DNA from: Actinomycetota bacterium
GTDB lineage: Bacteria; Actinomycetota; Actinomycetes; Nanopelagicales; Nanopelagicaceae
Length of the DNA: 12,358 bases
Direction of reading: 5' to 3'
NCBI GenBank assembly: GCA_009700155.1
Contig: WLMP01000019.1
Location: 1-12,358 of the forward strand
Within the stretch, counting starts at the first letter, position 1. The number at the start of each line of letters is the position of its first letter. Below the pieces are notes generated by a model, which saw only the letters and a list, made by a program, of their open reading frames with translations, was not told where the DNA came from and made no database searches. Positions 5,473 to 12,358 of the stretch are shown here, one piece after another. Position numbers and translations under genes: made by a program.

Positions 5473-5502
5473 CCTAACACTTTGCTAACACCTTGCTAAC
5501 AC
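5473..5502 (+). repeat. Right arm-site array: three S-CTAACAC copies, 11-bp spacing
   Basis: Copies at 5473-5480, 5484-5491 and 5495-5502, in the same orientation as the left pair at 773-791. The array ends 81 bp before attR, while the left array begins 58 bp after attL. In the excised circle these would be the two arms of attP. The interval 5503-5583 contains no further recognisable feature. Confidence 0.75.
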
Positions 5503-5583
5503 CCCTACTTATTCCCTGTTATCCCTGAGCGTATAGTCCATAACCTAGATACGTTAATACACGCTTAGAAATAAATCGGGGCA

Positions 5584-5628
5584 GACTCTTAATCACCGGG
5601 TCGGGGGTTCGAATCCCTCACAACCCAC
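5584..5628 (+). repeat. attR: 45-bp attachment repeat, right copy (tRNA-Lys 3' fragment)
   Basis: This copy holds anticodon loop, T arm and 3' acceptor strand but lacks the 5' half of a tRNA, so it is not a gene. It reads TTCGAAT in the T loop where the intact tRNA-Lys reads TTCGAGT. If exchange took place at the anticodon loop, this fragment is the host's original tRNA 3' end. Confidence 0.93.
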
Positions 5629-5645
5629 TTACAAGCGTGAGTGAG

Positions 5646-5695
5646 ACTGACTTACTACTCTAAAAAGTCTGATGACTTGGTGAGTAAGAATCAGT
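5646..5695 (+). terminator. Nested hairpin after attR, possible original tRNA-Lys terminator
   Basis: ACTGA (5646-5650) pairs with TCAGT (5691-5695), CTTACT (5651-5656) with AGTAAG (5683-5688, two-base bulge), and inside AAGTC (5665-5669) with GACTT (5674-5678). It lies just past the old tRNA 3' end in host DNA. No strong T tract follows. A smaller TTCCC-TAA-GGGAA palindrome sits at 5702-5714. Confidence 0.35.
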
Positions 5696-5763
5696 GAGTC
5701 TTTCCCTAAGGGAATTCTTGAGAAGATGTTTGCTAATGATGAGTAGATGTATTGTTAACCTCT

Positions 5764-6873
5764 ATGAAGATGCGAAAAATGATAATTCCAGCAGCAGCTG
5801 CGTTACTTTTATCGCTTATGCCACATATTGCAGAGGCAGCCAGTGCGCCAAAGGTAAGAAAATACAGTGCCACTATGGCAAAGGCACACCTACCGACTGC
5901 TCCCAATAAAGGCACCGATGATTATCGATGCTTCTTGTTAGATCCAAAGGTTAAAGAAGATTCAATTATTCGCAGTATTGAGTTTATCCCACAGCGCAAA
6001 AACTATGTTCACCACGCAATTATTTTTCGAGTAACAGATGCTGATATTGCCGAAGCAATCGCTGCAGACAAAAGCGGAATCGGCTGGCCATGTTTTGGTG
6101 GCACAGGCCTTGGTGGAATGATGTCAACATTTGTAACATCCCCGTGGATTAGTTCATGGGCACCTGGTCGCGGTAAAGATATTGCGCCAAAAGGATATGG
6201 AACCCCCTTTAAAAAGGGGGAACGATTTGTCTTACAGGTTCATTACAACTTACTTGCAGCAACAGATGGAAAAATTGAAACTGATCAATCCAAGATTCTT
6301 ATGGAAGCTGTGCCCGCAAAAGGTTCAAAAATTAAGCAATTAAAGCTAGAACTATTTGCAGCACCAGTTGAATTAGCCTGTCCATCAGGTGTTACTGGTC
6401 CGCTTTGTGATCGCGGGCAGTCACTAATGGATCTTGCATCCAGAACCGGTGCGGCAAGTGCAAGGCAAGCCTTAGCACTCAATGCCATATGCGGACAAAA
6501 TCCCAACAGGCCAACACCATCAGTGATTTCTAGGTGCGACAAAATAATGGGTACATATTTCAATATTGTTGCAGCAGGCCCTCATATGCACTTACTGGGA
6601 CGGTCCTTAAAGATGACATTTAACCCAGGAAGAGCAAATGAAAAAATAATTCTAGATGTTCCTAATTACAACTTTGATGATCAATCATCTACTAATTTGA
6701 AGACTCCTATTGCGGTAAGTCCTGGTGACACGATTCGAGTTGAATGCACATTTGATCCCACACTTCGACAAAAGATTCCGCAGCTTCAAAGCCTAGAGCC
6801 ACGTTATGTCACATGGGGCGAGGGATCTTCAGATGAAATGTGTCTTGGAGTTCTTGCCGGCACAACCAACTAG
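5764..6873 (+). CDS. Secreted copper type II monooxygenase-like protein (PHM/DBH fold)
   Basis: This exported protein resembles the ascorbate-dependent type II copper monooxygenases (peptidylglycine alpha-hydroxylating monooxygenase/dopamine beta-hydroxylase), which hydroxylate a C-H bond using two separate copper sites. Counting from the ATG at 5764 (369 residues), the expected ligands are all present: H83 and H84 (YVHHAIIF) and H160 (LQVHYN) for one copper, H274 and H276 (GPHMHLLG) and M359 (DEMCLG) for the other. A signal peptide (MKMRKMIIP then a hydrophobic stretch ending AEAASA) sends it out of the cytoplasm. Several cysteines may form disulfides. A TTG at 5752 is in frame, but 5764 fits a leaderless start, with TATTGT at 5750-5755; no Shine-Dalgarno is seen. 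The substrate is unknown. It is the first host gene beyond attR and converges with the kinase gene. Confidence 0.85.
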   Translation: MKMRKMIIPAAAALLLSLMPHIAEAASAPKVRKYSATMAKAHLPTAPNKGTDDYRCFLLDPKVKEDSIIRSIEFIPQRKNYVHHAIIFRVTDADIAEAIAADKSGIGWPCFGGTGLGGMMSTFVTSPWISSWAPGRGKDIAPKGYGTPFKKGERFVLQVHYNLLAATDGKIETDQSKILMEAVPAKGSKIKQLKLELFAAPVELACPSGVTGPLCDRGQSLMDLASRTGAASARQALALNAICGQNPNRPTPSVISRCDKIMGTYFNIVAAGPHMHLLGRSLKMTFNPGRANEKIILDVPNYNFDDQSSTNLKTPIAVSPGDTIRVECTFDPTLRQKIPQLQSLEPRYVTWGEGSSDEMCLGVLAGTTN

Positions 6874-6929
6874 CCTTAATCAAATTCTTCATCATCTTGC
6901 TCATCTGATTAATAGCCATTGCAAATAAA

Positions 6930-7562
6930 CTAAGTTAACTGAAAATATAGCGAAGCTCTTTTGTAATCTAGCTCAACTGCCTTGGCATTAGCTTCATCTG
7001 TGTTTAGTGCCCATTGAGTTGCCTGCTTTAAATCCATCCCATGTTTCATATGCCTTTGGATAAGCCGTTGTTGTCTAATACTGCTTTCCAGGTGCACAAA
7101 CCAACCATGATCAATTAGTGGCAGTAACTCTGGCCAGAGTCCATGTTCAGAAAATAGAAAGGTTCCTTCAAGTAAAATAAGTGGCGTATTAATTGATACT
7201 TCAATTACCCCACCAATTGACTCATCAATATCTCTATCAAAGTCAGGAGCTAAAATTATCTCTTCTCTTTGATTTTTAATCCGACTTATCAAGTTTATAT
7301 AGCCACTTGCATCAAAAGTATCCCAAGCACCTTTTCTAGACCTTCGATCCCACTTTTTAAGAATTGTATTTGATAGGTGAAACCCATCCATTGGCACAAT
7401 TACAACATTTTCTGGCCCAAGCTCTTTGACAATACTTTGAGTAATTGTGGTCTTTCCAGAACCAGGCGCTCCTGCTACAGCCAAAATACTTCGCTTACTG
7501 TTAGCTGCAATACTTTTAGCATTTTCAACTACATCTTCTAACTTTAAACTCTGCAAATTCAT
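6930..7562 (-). CDS. P-loop kinase of the uridine kinase/phosphoribulokinase-like group
   Basis: This 210-residue cytoplasmic ATP-dependent kinase probably phosphorylates a sugar, nucleoside or related alcohol. Walker A is GAPGSGKT (31-38); PMDGFHL (57-63) carries the acidic residue after strand 2; RKGAWDTFDASGY (76-88) is the substrate-region signature shared with YggC-like and PanK/PRK-like enzymes; LEGTFLF (131-137) is a Walker B-like strand; R163/R167/R170/H171 form the lid region. The start overlaps the stop of the upstream transaldolase-like gene by one base (TAATG), with GGAAG ahead, so translation is coupled. That pairing suggests a shared sugar-phosphate substrate. The family is clear; the specific substrate is not. 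Confidence 0.85.
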   Translation of the reverse strand: MNLQSLKLEDVVENAKSIAANSKRSILAVAGAPGSGKTTITQSIVKELGPENVVIVPMDGFHLSNTILKKWDRRSRKGAWDTFDASGYINLISRIKNQREEIILAPDFDRDIDESIGGVIEVSINTPLILLEGTFLFSEHGLWPELLPLIDHGWFVHLESSIRQQRLIQRHMKHGMDLKQATQWALNTDEANAKAVELDYKRASLYFQLT

Positions 7563-8209
7563 TAGCTTCCAGTAATCTCATTAAAAACTTTAATAGCTGC
7601 GTTGCTAGCCTCATCATTTAAAATATCTTTTGCTAACTCAGGCGATATCGTAAAGTGATTTATTCCAACCTGTGACATCCTTACAATGGAATCAATATCT
7701 CTCACGCTAGCTAATAAAATCTTTGTGGTGCTATTAGTTGTGCTAAGAATATTATGCATCTGTGTAACCTCATCAAATCCACTTCTTCCTAAATCTTGCA
7801 TCTTGCCTAGATAAGGAGCGATAAAATCTGCCCCTGCCGTATCTGCAATTACAGCTTGAATTGGTGAGTAGATAGCAGTTAATAAGGTCTTAACTCCCGA
7901 TTTAGATAGTTCCCGGCAAGCAGCAATTCCCTCAGGATTTGCGACTACTTTAATTATTATCTCTGGTGAAATCTTTAGGATTTTATGGGCATTAGCGATT
8001 ATTGTTTTCTTATCTGAACCAAAGCTTTGAAAGAAGATTTCTTCAGCTCCAGCATTTTTTGCCCACTTATAGATATCTGGTAGGTCTGAAAAAGTATGTT
8101 TAGATTTTTGTAGTATTACTGGATTAGTGGTTATTCCCTTGAATAAGCCAGTACTTAACAAATCAACTACAACATCTTTATCAGAGCTATCAAGATATAG
8201 GTTAATCAA
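7562..8209 (-). CDS. Transaldolase / fructose-6-phosphate aldolase-like protein
   Basis: The 215-residue length is that of the small FSA/TalC-type class I aldolases. Landmarks in order are LYLDSS with D7, GITTNP (25-30), the Schiff-base lysine K87 in IIIKVVAN, TAIYSP (111-116) and IAPYLGKMQDLGRSG (130-144). The enzyme would transfer or cleave dihydroxyacetone units of sugar phosphates in the cytoplasm. The start is a TTG at 8209, chosen because the family begins a few residues before the LYLD strand and an AGGTCAG precedes it. It lies 43 bp after hisG on the same strand and overlaps the kinase gene by one base. It may supply or divert pentose-phosphate intermediates near histidine synthesis, but that link is only positional. 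Confidence 0.88.
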   Translation of the reverse strand: MINLYLDSSDKDVVVDLLSTGLFKGITTNPVILQKSKHTFSDLPDIYKWAKNAGAEEIFFQSFGSDKKTIIANAHKILKISPEIIIKVVANPEGIAACRELSKSGVKTLLTAIYSPIQAVIADTAGADFIAPYLGKMQDLGRSGFDEVTQMHNILSTTNSTTKILLASVRDIDSIVRMSQVGINHFTISPELAKDILNDEASNAAIKVFNEITGS

Positions 8210-8252
8210 TTTACTGACCTACTTTCCAATAAAGTTTTTAGACTTAGGCTAA

Positions 8253-9098
8253 TTAGAGTCGACAAGCTTTTATTTCAGTAACTAAAACCCCTTTTGCACC
8301 AACACTCCAAAGCTCATCCATTACCTTATGAATATCCTTCTTTAGCACCATAGATCTAACAGCAACCCAGCCTTCTTTGCGCAATGGTGAAATAGTTGGT
8401 GATTCAAATCCAGGTGTAATTGAGCATGCTTTTTCTAGTACTTCATTAGGGCAGTCATAATCCATCAATACGTACTGTCGTGCAGTAACTACTCCCTTTA
8501 AGCGGCGTACTAAAGTTTCAAGGGAGTTTTCAATCTTAACTCCAGGACGGGCAATAAGTATTGCCTCACTTTGGATAATTGGTTCGCCAAATACTTCAAG
8601 TCCTGCCTGTCTTAATGTGTTTCCGGTGCTAACTACATCTGCAATCACATCTGCAACACCAAGGCGAATACTAGATTCAACAGCGCCATCTAGCGGCACC
8701 AAAGTAGCTGTGATTTTCTCCTTAGCTAAATAGCTAGATAACAGTCCGGTATATGAAGTAGCTATGCGTTTACCTGCAACATCAGTTAATTTCCAACTTT
8801 TACCAGTTGGAGCTGCAAAGCGAAATGTTGAAAGACCAAAATCTAAAGCCAATATTTCATCTGCTTTGGCAGATGAATTAATTAATAAATCTCGTCCGGT
8901 AATACCTGCATCTAATTCACCAGATCCAACATATATAGATATATCTTTTGGCCGTAAGTAATAAAACTCAACTTGATTTGAGTTATCAACTAATACTAAA
9001 TCTCTTGAATCCTTACGCTGGCGATAACCTGCCTCAAGTAAAGTAGCAATCGCTGACTCAGACAGGAGCCCCTTATTAGGTACTGCTACCTTTAACAT
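8253..9098 (-). CDS. hisG: ATP phosphoribosyltransferase, long form
   Basis: Catalyses the first, committed step of histidine synthesis: ATP plus PRPP gives phosphoribosyl-ATP and pyrophosphate. At 281 residues this is the long form, close to the mycobacterial enzyme in size, with its own C-terminal ACT-like regulatory domain (about 212-281), so HisZ is not needed and histidine feedback is expected. Seen in order: VAVPNKGLLSE (4-14), SGELDAGITGRD (59-70), the PRPP-binding ADVIADVVSTGNTLRQ (149-164), and the regulatory segment with SPLRKEGWVAVRSMV (237-251). AAGGG (9105-9109) sits six bases before the ATG. It follows hisE by 19 bp, so it is in the hisE operon and shares its promoter. Confidence 0.96.
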   Translation of the reverse strand: MLKVAVPNKGLLSESAIATLLEAGYRQRKDSRDLVLVDNSNQVEFYYLRPKDISIYVGSGELDAGITGRDLLINSSAKADEILALDFGLSTFRFAAPTGKSWKLTDVAGKRIATSYTGLLSSYLAKEKITATLVPLDGAVESSIRLGVADVIADVVSTGNTLRQAGLEVFGEPIIQSEAILIARPGVKIENSLETLVRRLKGVVTARQYVLMDYDCPNEVLEKACSITPGFESPTISPLRKEGWVAVRSMVLKKDIHKVMDELWSVGAKGVLVTEIKACRL

Positions 9099-9117
9099 AA
9101 ATTTCCCTTCTAAATCT

Positions 9118-9381
9118 TTATAAGTGACGGTAGATATCTTCTAGCTTTATTCCCCTAGCTAACATAAGTGTTTGAAGATGATAAATTAATTGGCTAATCT
9201 CTTTAGCTAAATTTTCATCACTCTCATGTTCAGCTGCTAGCCAAACCTCACCAGCCTCTTCCAAAACTTTCTTACAAATTTGGTGAATTCCAGAATCAAC
9301 CGCAGCTACTGTTTGTGAGGAGCTTGTGCCAGCTTCAACCTTAGCTGAAAGTTCTGTCCATAATGATTCGAAACTCTTCAT
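9118..9381 (-). CDS. hisE: Phosphoribosyl-ATP pyrophosphatase
   Basis: The 87-residue all-helical enzyme removes pyrophosphate from phosphoribosyl-ATP, the second step of histidine synthesis, acting on the product of HisG encoded just downstream. The metal-binding [13 protein letters not shown] motif (41-53) and the second acidic helix [13 protein letters not shown] (60-72) are present; glutamine in EISQ, where many HisE have aspartate, matches the mycobacterial protein as I recall it. It is a stand-alone HisE, not fused to HisI, as usual in actinobacteria. No Shine-Dalgarno is seen; a -10 hexamer lies 6 nt upstream of the ATG, which suggests a leaderless mRNA. Confidence 0.95.
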   Translation of the reverse strand: MKSFESLWTELSAKVEAGTSSSQTVAAVDSGIHQICKKVLEEAGEVWLAAEHESDENLAKEISQLIYHLQTLMLARGIKLEDIYRHL

Positions 9382-9387
9382 AAAGTA

Positions 9388-9417
9388 ATTGTACTAGAGA
9401 TAATTACAAGCAGTTAA
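9388..9417 (-). promoter_or_regulatory. hisE promoter giving a leaderless transcript
   Basis: On the minus strand TACAAT (9388-9393) ends six bases before the hisE ATG, so transcription should begin at or next to the A of the start codon. TTAACT (9412-9417) lies 18 bp further up as a weak -35. This gives hisE-hisG their own promoter in the gap behind hisN. Confidence 0.6.
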
Positions 9418-9430
9418 ATCAGCTTTACTG

Positions 9431-10243
9431 CTAAGCGTTATTGATTTGTTCTAAGACTAAATTATGGAGTAAGCCATTTGAAGATATCGCACCACTTCCA
9501 TTTACCCCATCATTTCCTGATAGATCACTAAATCGACCACCCGCCTCTTTAACAATGATCTCAAGTGCTGCCATATCCCACAGTGCCAACTTAGGTTCAA
9601 TAGCAAAATCAATTGCTCCCTCTGCCACCAACATATGTGACCAGAAATCTCCATAACCACGATTTCGCCAAATTAAATCCACTAATTTAAGTAACTTTTC
9701 TTGCAGATTTACCCAGCCCCCCTTCTTATCAAAGCTAGATATAGAAATCGATGCATCCTCTAACTTTTTTACCTTACTGCAATTAATCTTTTTCACCTGA
9801 TTACTCTTTTTAATGTTATCTATTAAGAACGCACCGCCACCCCTGCTGGCATACCACCGCTTTGCAAGTGCTGGTGATGAAACTACCCCGACAACAATTT
9901 CACCATCTTGCCGTAGTGCAATTAGTGTGGCCCAGACTGGAACTGATCTAATAAAGTTTTTTGTTCCATCAATTGGGTCGATAATCCATTCTCGAGATGA
10001 TGCCTCAGATTTACTACCAAACTCTTCACCAATAATGGCATCAGATTTTCTTGATAGTAAAAGTTGATTTCTAATTGCATCTTCTACTGCGCGATCAGCA
10101 TCGGAAACGGGCGTCAAATCTGGCTTGGTTTCTACAACTAAATCAATTGCCTGATATCTAGCCATAGAAATTTCATCAGCAATATCTGCCAACTTAAGTG
10201 CAAGCTCTAAATCTGTGAGGCTTTCCCAGTTATTATCTAACAT
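9431..10243 (-). CDS. hisN: Histidinol-phosphatase, inositol-monophosphatase type
   Basis: Removes phosphate from L-histidinol phosphate, the second-last step of histidine synthesis, using Mg2+. The 270 residues carry the complete inositol-monophosphatase set: GEEFG (72-76), WIIDPIDGTKNF (86-97, with metal ligands D89 and D92), and WDMAALEIIVKEAGG (222-236, with D223). RGYGDFWSHMLVAEGAIDFAIEP (195-217) is very close to the actinobacterial HisN subfamily, and the his neighbourhood supports HisN over a general inositol phosphatase. No Shine-Dalgarno; a TAGACT hexamer ends 6 nt before the ATG, again a leaderless arrangement. It is divergent from hisD across 38 bp and followed by hisE after 49 bp. 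Confidence 0.9.
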   Translation of the reverse strand: MLDNNWESLTDLELALKLADIADEISMARYQAIDLVVETKPDLTPVSDADRAVEDAIRNQLLLSRKSDAIIGEEFGSKSEASSREWIIDPIDGTKNFIRSVPVWATLIALRQDGEIVVGVVSSPALAKRWYASRGGGAFLIDNIKKSNQVKKINCSKVKKLEDASISISSFDKKGGWVNLQEKLLKLVDLIWRNRGYGDFWSHMLVAEGAIDFAIEPKLALWDMAALEIIVKEAGGRFSDLSGNDGVNGSGAISSNGLLHNLVLEQINNA

Positions 10244-10281
10244 AATTTAAGTCTACTACTTAAGGGCGATATAATTTATTA
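10244..10281. promoter_or_regulatory. Divergent hisN/hisD promoters with central inverted repeat
   Basis: For hisD, TATAAT (10270-10275) ends six bases before the ATG. For hisN, TAGACT on the minus strand (10250-10255) ends six bases before its ATG. Both are leaderless in form. TTAAGT (10247-10252) and ACTTAA (10258-10263) form a perfect 6+6 inverted repeat with a 5-base spacer. It overlaps the hisN -10 and the position of the hisD -35, a good site for a shared repressor. Confidence 0.6.
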
Positions 10282-11589
10282 ATGATTCGCCAAATTGATC
10301 TTCGAGGAAAAGCACTCAGCAAAGGTGAGTATGCCCAACTGCTGCCACGTGCAACTTTGGATGTTGATAAGGCTTTAAAACTTGTTGAGCCAATTCTTGC
10401 CCGTGTTAAATCTGGTAACGAAAGTGACTTAATTCAATTAGCGAAAGAGTTTGACGGTGTAACACCTGCTCAAATTCGAGTACCAAAAGCTGAGATTGAA
10501 TCTGCATTACTAAAACTAGATCCTAGTATTCGCACTGCTTTAGAGATTTCAATTGAAAGAATTAAGAAAGTTCACTTGGATCAAGTAAGACAAGATAAGA
10601 CAACTAATGTAGTAGCTGGTGGAAAAGTTACCGAAAAATGGATTCCAGTTGATCGAGTTGGTCTATATGTTCCTGGTGGTTCTGCGGTTTATCCAAGTTC
10701 AGTAATTATGAATGTAGTTCCAGCCCAAATTGCTAAGGTGCCTAGCATTGCTATTGCCTCACCGCCCCAAAAAGATAACAACGGCTTACCAAATCAGTTA
10801 ATTCTTGCTACCTGTGCACTTCTTGGAGTTTATGAAGTTTATGCAGTTGGTGGAGCTCAAGCAATTGCATTGTTTGCATATGGAATGAAAGATCTATGCG
10901 AAAAATGTGACTTGGTTACTGGTCCAGGAAACATCTATGTGGTGGCAGCAAAGCGGGCACTGCGCGGTTTAATTGGAATTGACTCTGAAGCAGGTCCTAC
11001 TGAGATTGCCATAGTTGCTGATGAAAGTGCTAACGCCTCTGAGGTAGCTACTGATTTGATTAGCCAAGCAGAGCATGACAAATCTGCTGCCAGCATTTTA
11101 GTTACTAACTCAATTGAACTTGCCACAAAGGTTGAAGATGAGTTAAAGATTAGAGTTCCAAAAACACTACATAGCGAAAGAATTAAATCTGCTCTTGGTG
11201 GAATTCAATCGGCAATAGTAATTGTTGATTCAGTAAAGCAAGCCATAGATGTGGTCAATGCCTACGCTGCTGAACACTTGGAGATTCAAACCAAGAACGC
11301 TAACGAAGATGCTAAGTTGATTAGAAATGCAGGGGCAGTATTTATTGGTCCCTACACGCCAGTATCTTTAGGTGATTACAGTGCTGGATCAAACCATGTG
11401 TTACCAACTGGTGGCTGTGCTTGCCACAGTAGTGGCCTCTCTGTTCAAACATTTTTAAGAGGACTTCACTTTATTGAGTATGACAAGCAATCACTAAGTG
11501 ATATTGCACAGACGGTAATTACATTAGCTGAAGCTGAGAATCTACCTGCCCATGGCCAGGCAATAAGAGTTAGATTTGAAAACTCATGA
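10282..11589 (+). CDS. hisD: Histidinol dehydrogenase
   Basis: Performs the last two oxidations, L-histidinol to histidinal to L-histidine, with two NAD+ and one zinc. The 435 residues are a usual length. Motifs seen: VGLYVPGG (126-133), [12 protein letters not shown] (214-225), [11 protein letters not shown] (232-242), the zinc ligands Q262 and H265 in SQAEHD, catalytic pair E331/H332 in AAEHLEI, zinc ligand D365 within [19 protein letters not shown] (360-378), and H424 in LPAHGQAI. All key residues are present. It starts a rightward operon with hisC, overlapping it by four bases (ATGA), and is read from a leaderless promoter. Confidence 0.98.
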   Translation: MIRQIDLRGKALSKGEYAQLLPRATLDVDKALKLVEPILARVKSGNESDLIQLAKEFDGVTPAQIRVPKAEIESALLKLDPSIRTALEISIERIKKVHLDQVRQDKTTNVVAGGKVTEKWIPVDRVGLYVPGGSAVYPSSVIMNVVPAQIAKVPSIAIASPPQKDNNGLPNQLILATCALLGVYEVYAVGGAQAIALFAYGMKDLCEKCDLVTGPGNIYVVAAKRALRGLIGIDSEAGPTEIAIVADESANASEVATDLISQAEHDKSAASILVTNSIELATKVEDELKIRVPKTLHSERIKSALGGIQSAIVIVDSVKQAIDVVNAYAAEHLEIQTKNANEDAKLIRNAGAVFIGPYTPVSLGDYSAGSNHVLPTGGCACHSSGLSVQTFLRGLHFIEYDKQSLSDIAQTVITLAEAENLPAHGQAIRVRFENS

Positions 11590-12358
11590 GTGATAAGAAT
11601 TGGCCAAACTGGCTACCAATTCGCTCAGGTTTAAAAGGTATGTCAGCTTACGGTGCACCGCAATTACCTACTGAGGTCAAACTTAATACAAATGAAAACC
11701 CATTTACTCTTTCAAAAGAGTTAGTAGAGAAAATTCTTAACAAGATTAAGCTTGAATCTTCAACCTTAAATAGGTATCCAGATCGAGATGCAGTACACCT
11801 GCGCACTTTATTATCTGGTTTTATCAATAAATTATCTAGCACAAAAATCAACAAAGATAACATCTGGGCTGCAAATGGCAGTAATGAAATAATTCAATCA
11901 ATATTTCTAGCATTTGGGGAAAGAGGAGCTTTAGCATTTGAACCTTCATACTCAGTGCATAAAATTATTGCAAAAGTAACTGGAACTAGCTGGATAGTTG
12001 TTGATCGTAATGAGGATTTTACGTTAAATATAGCGGCAATTACTGCTGAAATTGAGAAGTCAAAACCATCCATCACATTCTTAACTACACCAAATAATCC
12101 AACCGGAACTAGTACCTCAATCGATGAAATTAAGTTAATTGCGCAGGCAATGAAAAAGGTAAATGGATTGCTGATAATTGATGAAGCATATGCAGAGTTT
12201 TCAAAGCTAGAATCAGCAGTTACTTTAATCGATGAGCTTGAAAACATTATTGTAATTAGAACTATGAGTAAGGCCTTTGCATTTGCTGGGGTTCGCCTTG
12301 GCTACTTGGTAGCAAAACCAGAGGTTATAGAGGCCATAATGTTAGTAAGGCTGCCTTA
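11586..12358 (+). CDS. hisC: Histidinol-phosphate aminotransferase, 3' end beyond the window
   Basis: This PLP enzyme converts imidazole-acetol phosphate and glutamate to histidinol phosphate, the substrate of HisN. The frame is open for 257 codons to the window end, about 70% of a typical HisC. It begins at the ATG inside the ATGA overlap with hisD, which implies coupled translation. Seen: LNTNENPF (33-40) near the N-terminus, RYPD (63-66), [10 protein letters not shown] (95-104), TTPNNPTG (167-174), DEAYAEF (199-205), the PLP lysine K229 in [11 protein letters not shown], and R237 in GVRLGYLVA. hisB and other his genes probably follow outside the window. Confidence 0.95.
   Translation, partial: MSDKNWPNWLPIRSGLKGMSAYGAPQLPTEVKLNTNENPFTLSKELVEKILNKIKLESSTLNRYPDRDAVHLRTLLSGFINKLSSTKINKDNIWAANGSNEIIQSIFLAFGERGALAFEPSYSVHKIIAKVTGTSWIVVDRNEDFTLNIAAITAEIEKSKPSITFLTTPNNPTGTSTSIDEIKLIAQAMKKVNGLLIIDEAYAEFSKLESAVTLIDELENIIVIRTMSKAFAFAGVRLGYLVAKPEVIEAIMLVRLP

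Larger units (their letters stand above)
670..5628. mobile_element. Compact tRNA-Lys-integrated element, 4.9 kb, with embedded origin and surface-protein cargo
   Basis: The element is bounded by a 45-bp direct repeat of the tRNA-Lys 3' part (start-to-start distance 4,914 bp). Leftward: a HTH protein and the integrase, which is adjacent to attL. Rightward: a Xis-like protein and a putative replication initiator with iterons. Then come a membrane microprotein and a reverse-oriented cargo gene. Leftward int plus a possible regulator opposed to rightward xis-rep resembles the layout of phage-inducible chromosomal islands, and tRNA targeting is shared with many islands. No packaging, capsid, relaxase or transfer gene is visible. 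Element core genes favour TTA leucine and CGN arginine codons more than the host genes appear to. What mobilises it is unknown. Confidence 0.9.

Noticed and set aside
5584..5628. A second tRNA-Lys gene
   Set aside because: Only the 3' part from the anticodon stem is present; acceptor 5' strand and D arm are missing. It is the attR copy.
670..5628. Reverse transcriptase and template repeat of a DGR inside the element
   Set aside because: I looked for both; all frames are accounted for and no second copy of the GC-rich patch is visible in the window.
5752..5763. TTG at 5752 as the start of the copper protein
   Set aside because: No ribosome binding site, and the four added residues do not improve the signal peptide; the ATG at 5764 fits a leaderless start better. 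Not fully excluded.
6876..6905. Minus-strand acidic C-terminal tail (DEQDDEEFD then stop) as the end of a lost gene
   Set aside because: The frame runs only about ten codons and has no recognisable upstream coding sequence; probably chance in an AT-rich gap.
6876..6912. Bidirectional terminator between the convergent genes (TTAATCA with TGATTAA)
   Set aside because: The stem is seven AT-rich pairs around a 23-base loop with no T tract; too weak to call.

Overview
The window looks like chromosome of a small-genome, AT-rich actinobacterium, possibly a freshwater acI/Nanopelagicales-type lineage. Several signs point that way. The pyrophosphatase, HisE (its E-I-S-Q-L-I-Y-H segment) and the inositol-monophosphatase-type HisN read like actinobacterial versions. 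Intergenic gaps are very short. Three his genes have a -10-like hexamer ending exactly 6 nt before the ATG, the pattern of leaderless transcripts. The exact taxon is inference.

Left host part (1-~670): the 3' end of a tRNA-His with the C73 discriminator, ppa, a nested hairpin, and a complete tRNA-Lys(CTT).

Mobile part (~670-5628): a very compact integrative element with a 4,914-bp unit length. It sits in the tRNA-Lys gene and is bounded by a 45-bp direct repeat (44/45) that copies the tRNA from the anticodon stem to the 3' end. Leftward genes are a HTH protein of unknown role and a tyrosine integrase. Rightward genes are a Xis-like HTH protein and a winged-helix/zinc-ribbon protein. Inside the reading frame of that last protein lie four iteron-like repeats followed by AT-rich 9-mers, much like the lambda O gene/origin arrangement. 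A 43-residue membrane microprotein follows. The right third is a cargo unit: a secreted collagen-like surface protein with a Lcl/DUF1566-type C-terminal domain. The last ~135 bp of this gene are much more GC-rich than the rest and look like a variable region of a diversity-generating retroelement. Three arrays of an 11-bp-spaced repeat (S-CTAACAC) lie at the left end, at the right end, and between the replication module and the cargo. They are probably integrase arm sites, and two of them bracket the cargo. No capsid, terminase, relaxase, conjugation or reverse transcriptase gene is present.

Right host part (5629-12358): a secreted copper type II monooxygenase-like protein, then a convergent set of genes on the minus strand (hisN; hisE-hisG-transaldolase-like-P-loop kinase). 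On the plus strand, diverging from hisN, is hisD-hisC (hisC is cut by the window end). The 38-bp hisN/hisD gap holds two facing -10 elements and an inverted repeat. The his genes supply the first two steps (HisG, HisE), aminotransfer (HisC), dephosphorylation (HisN) and the final oxidation (HisD) of histidine synthesis.
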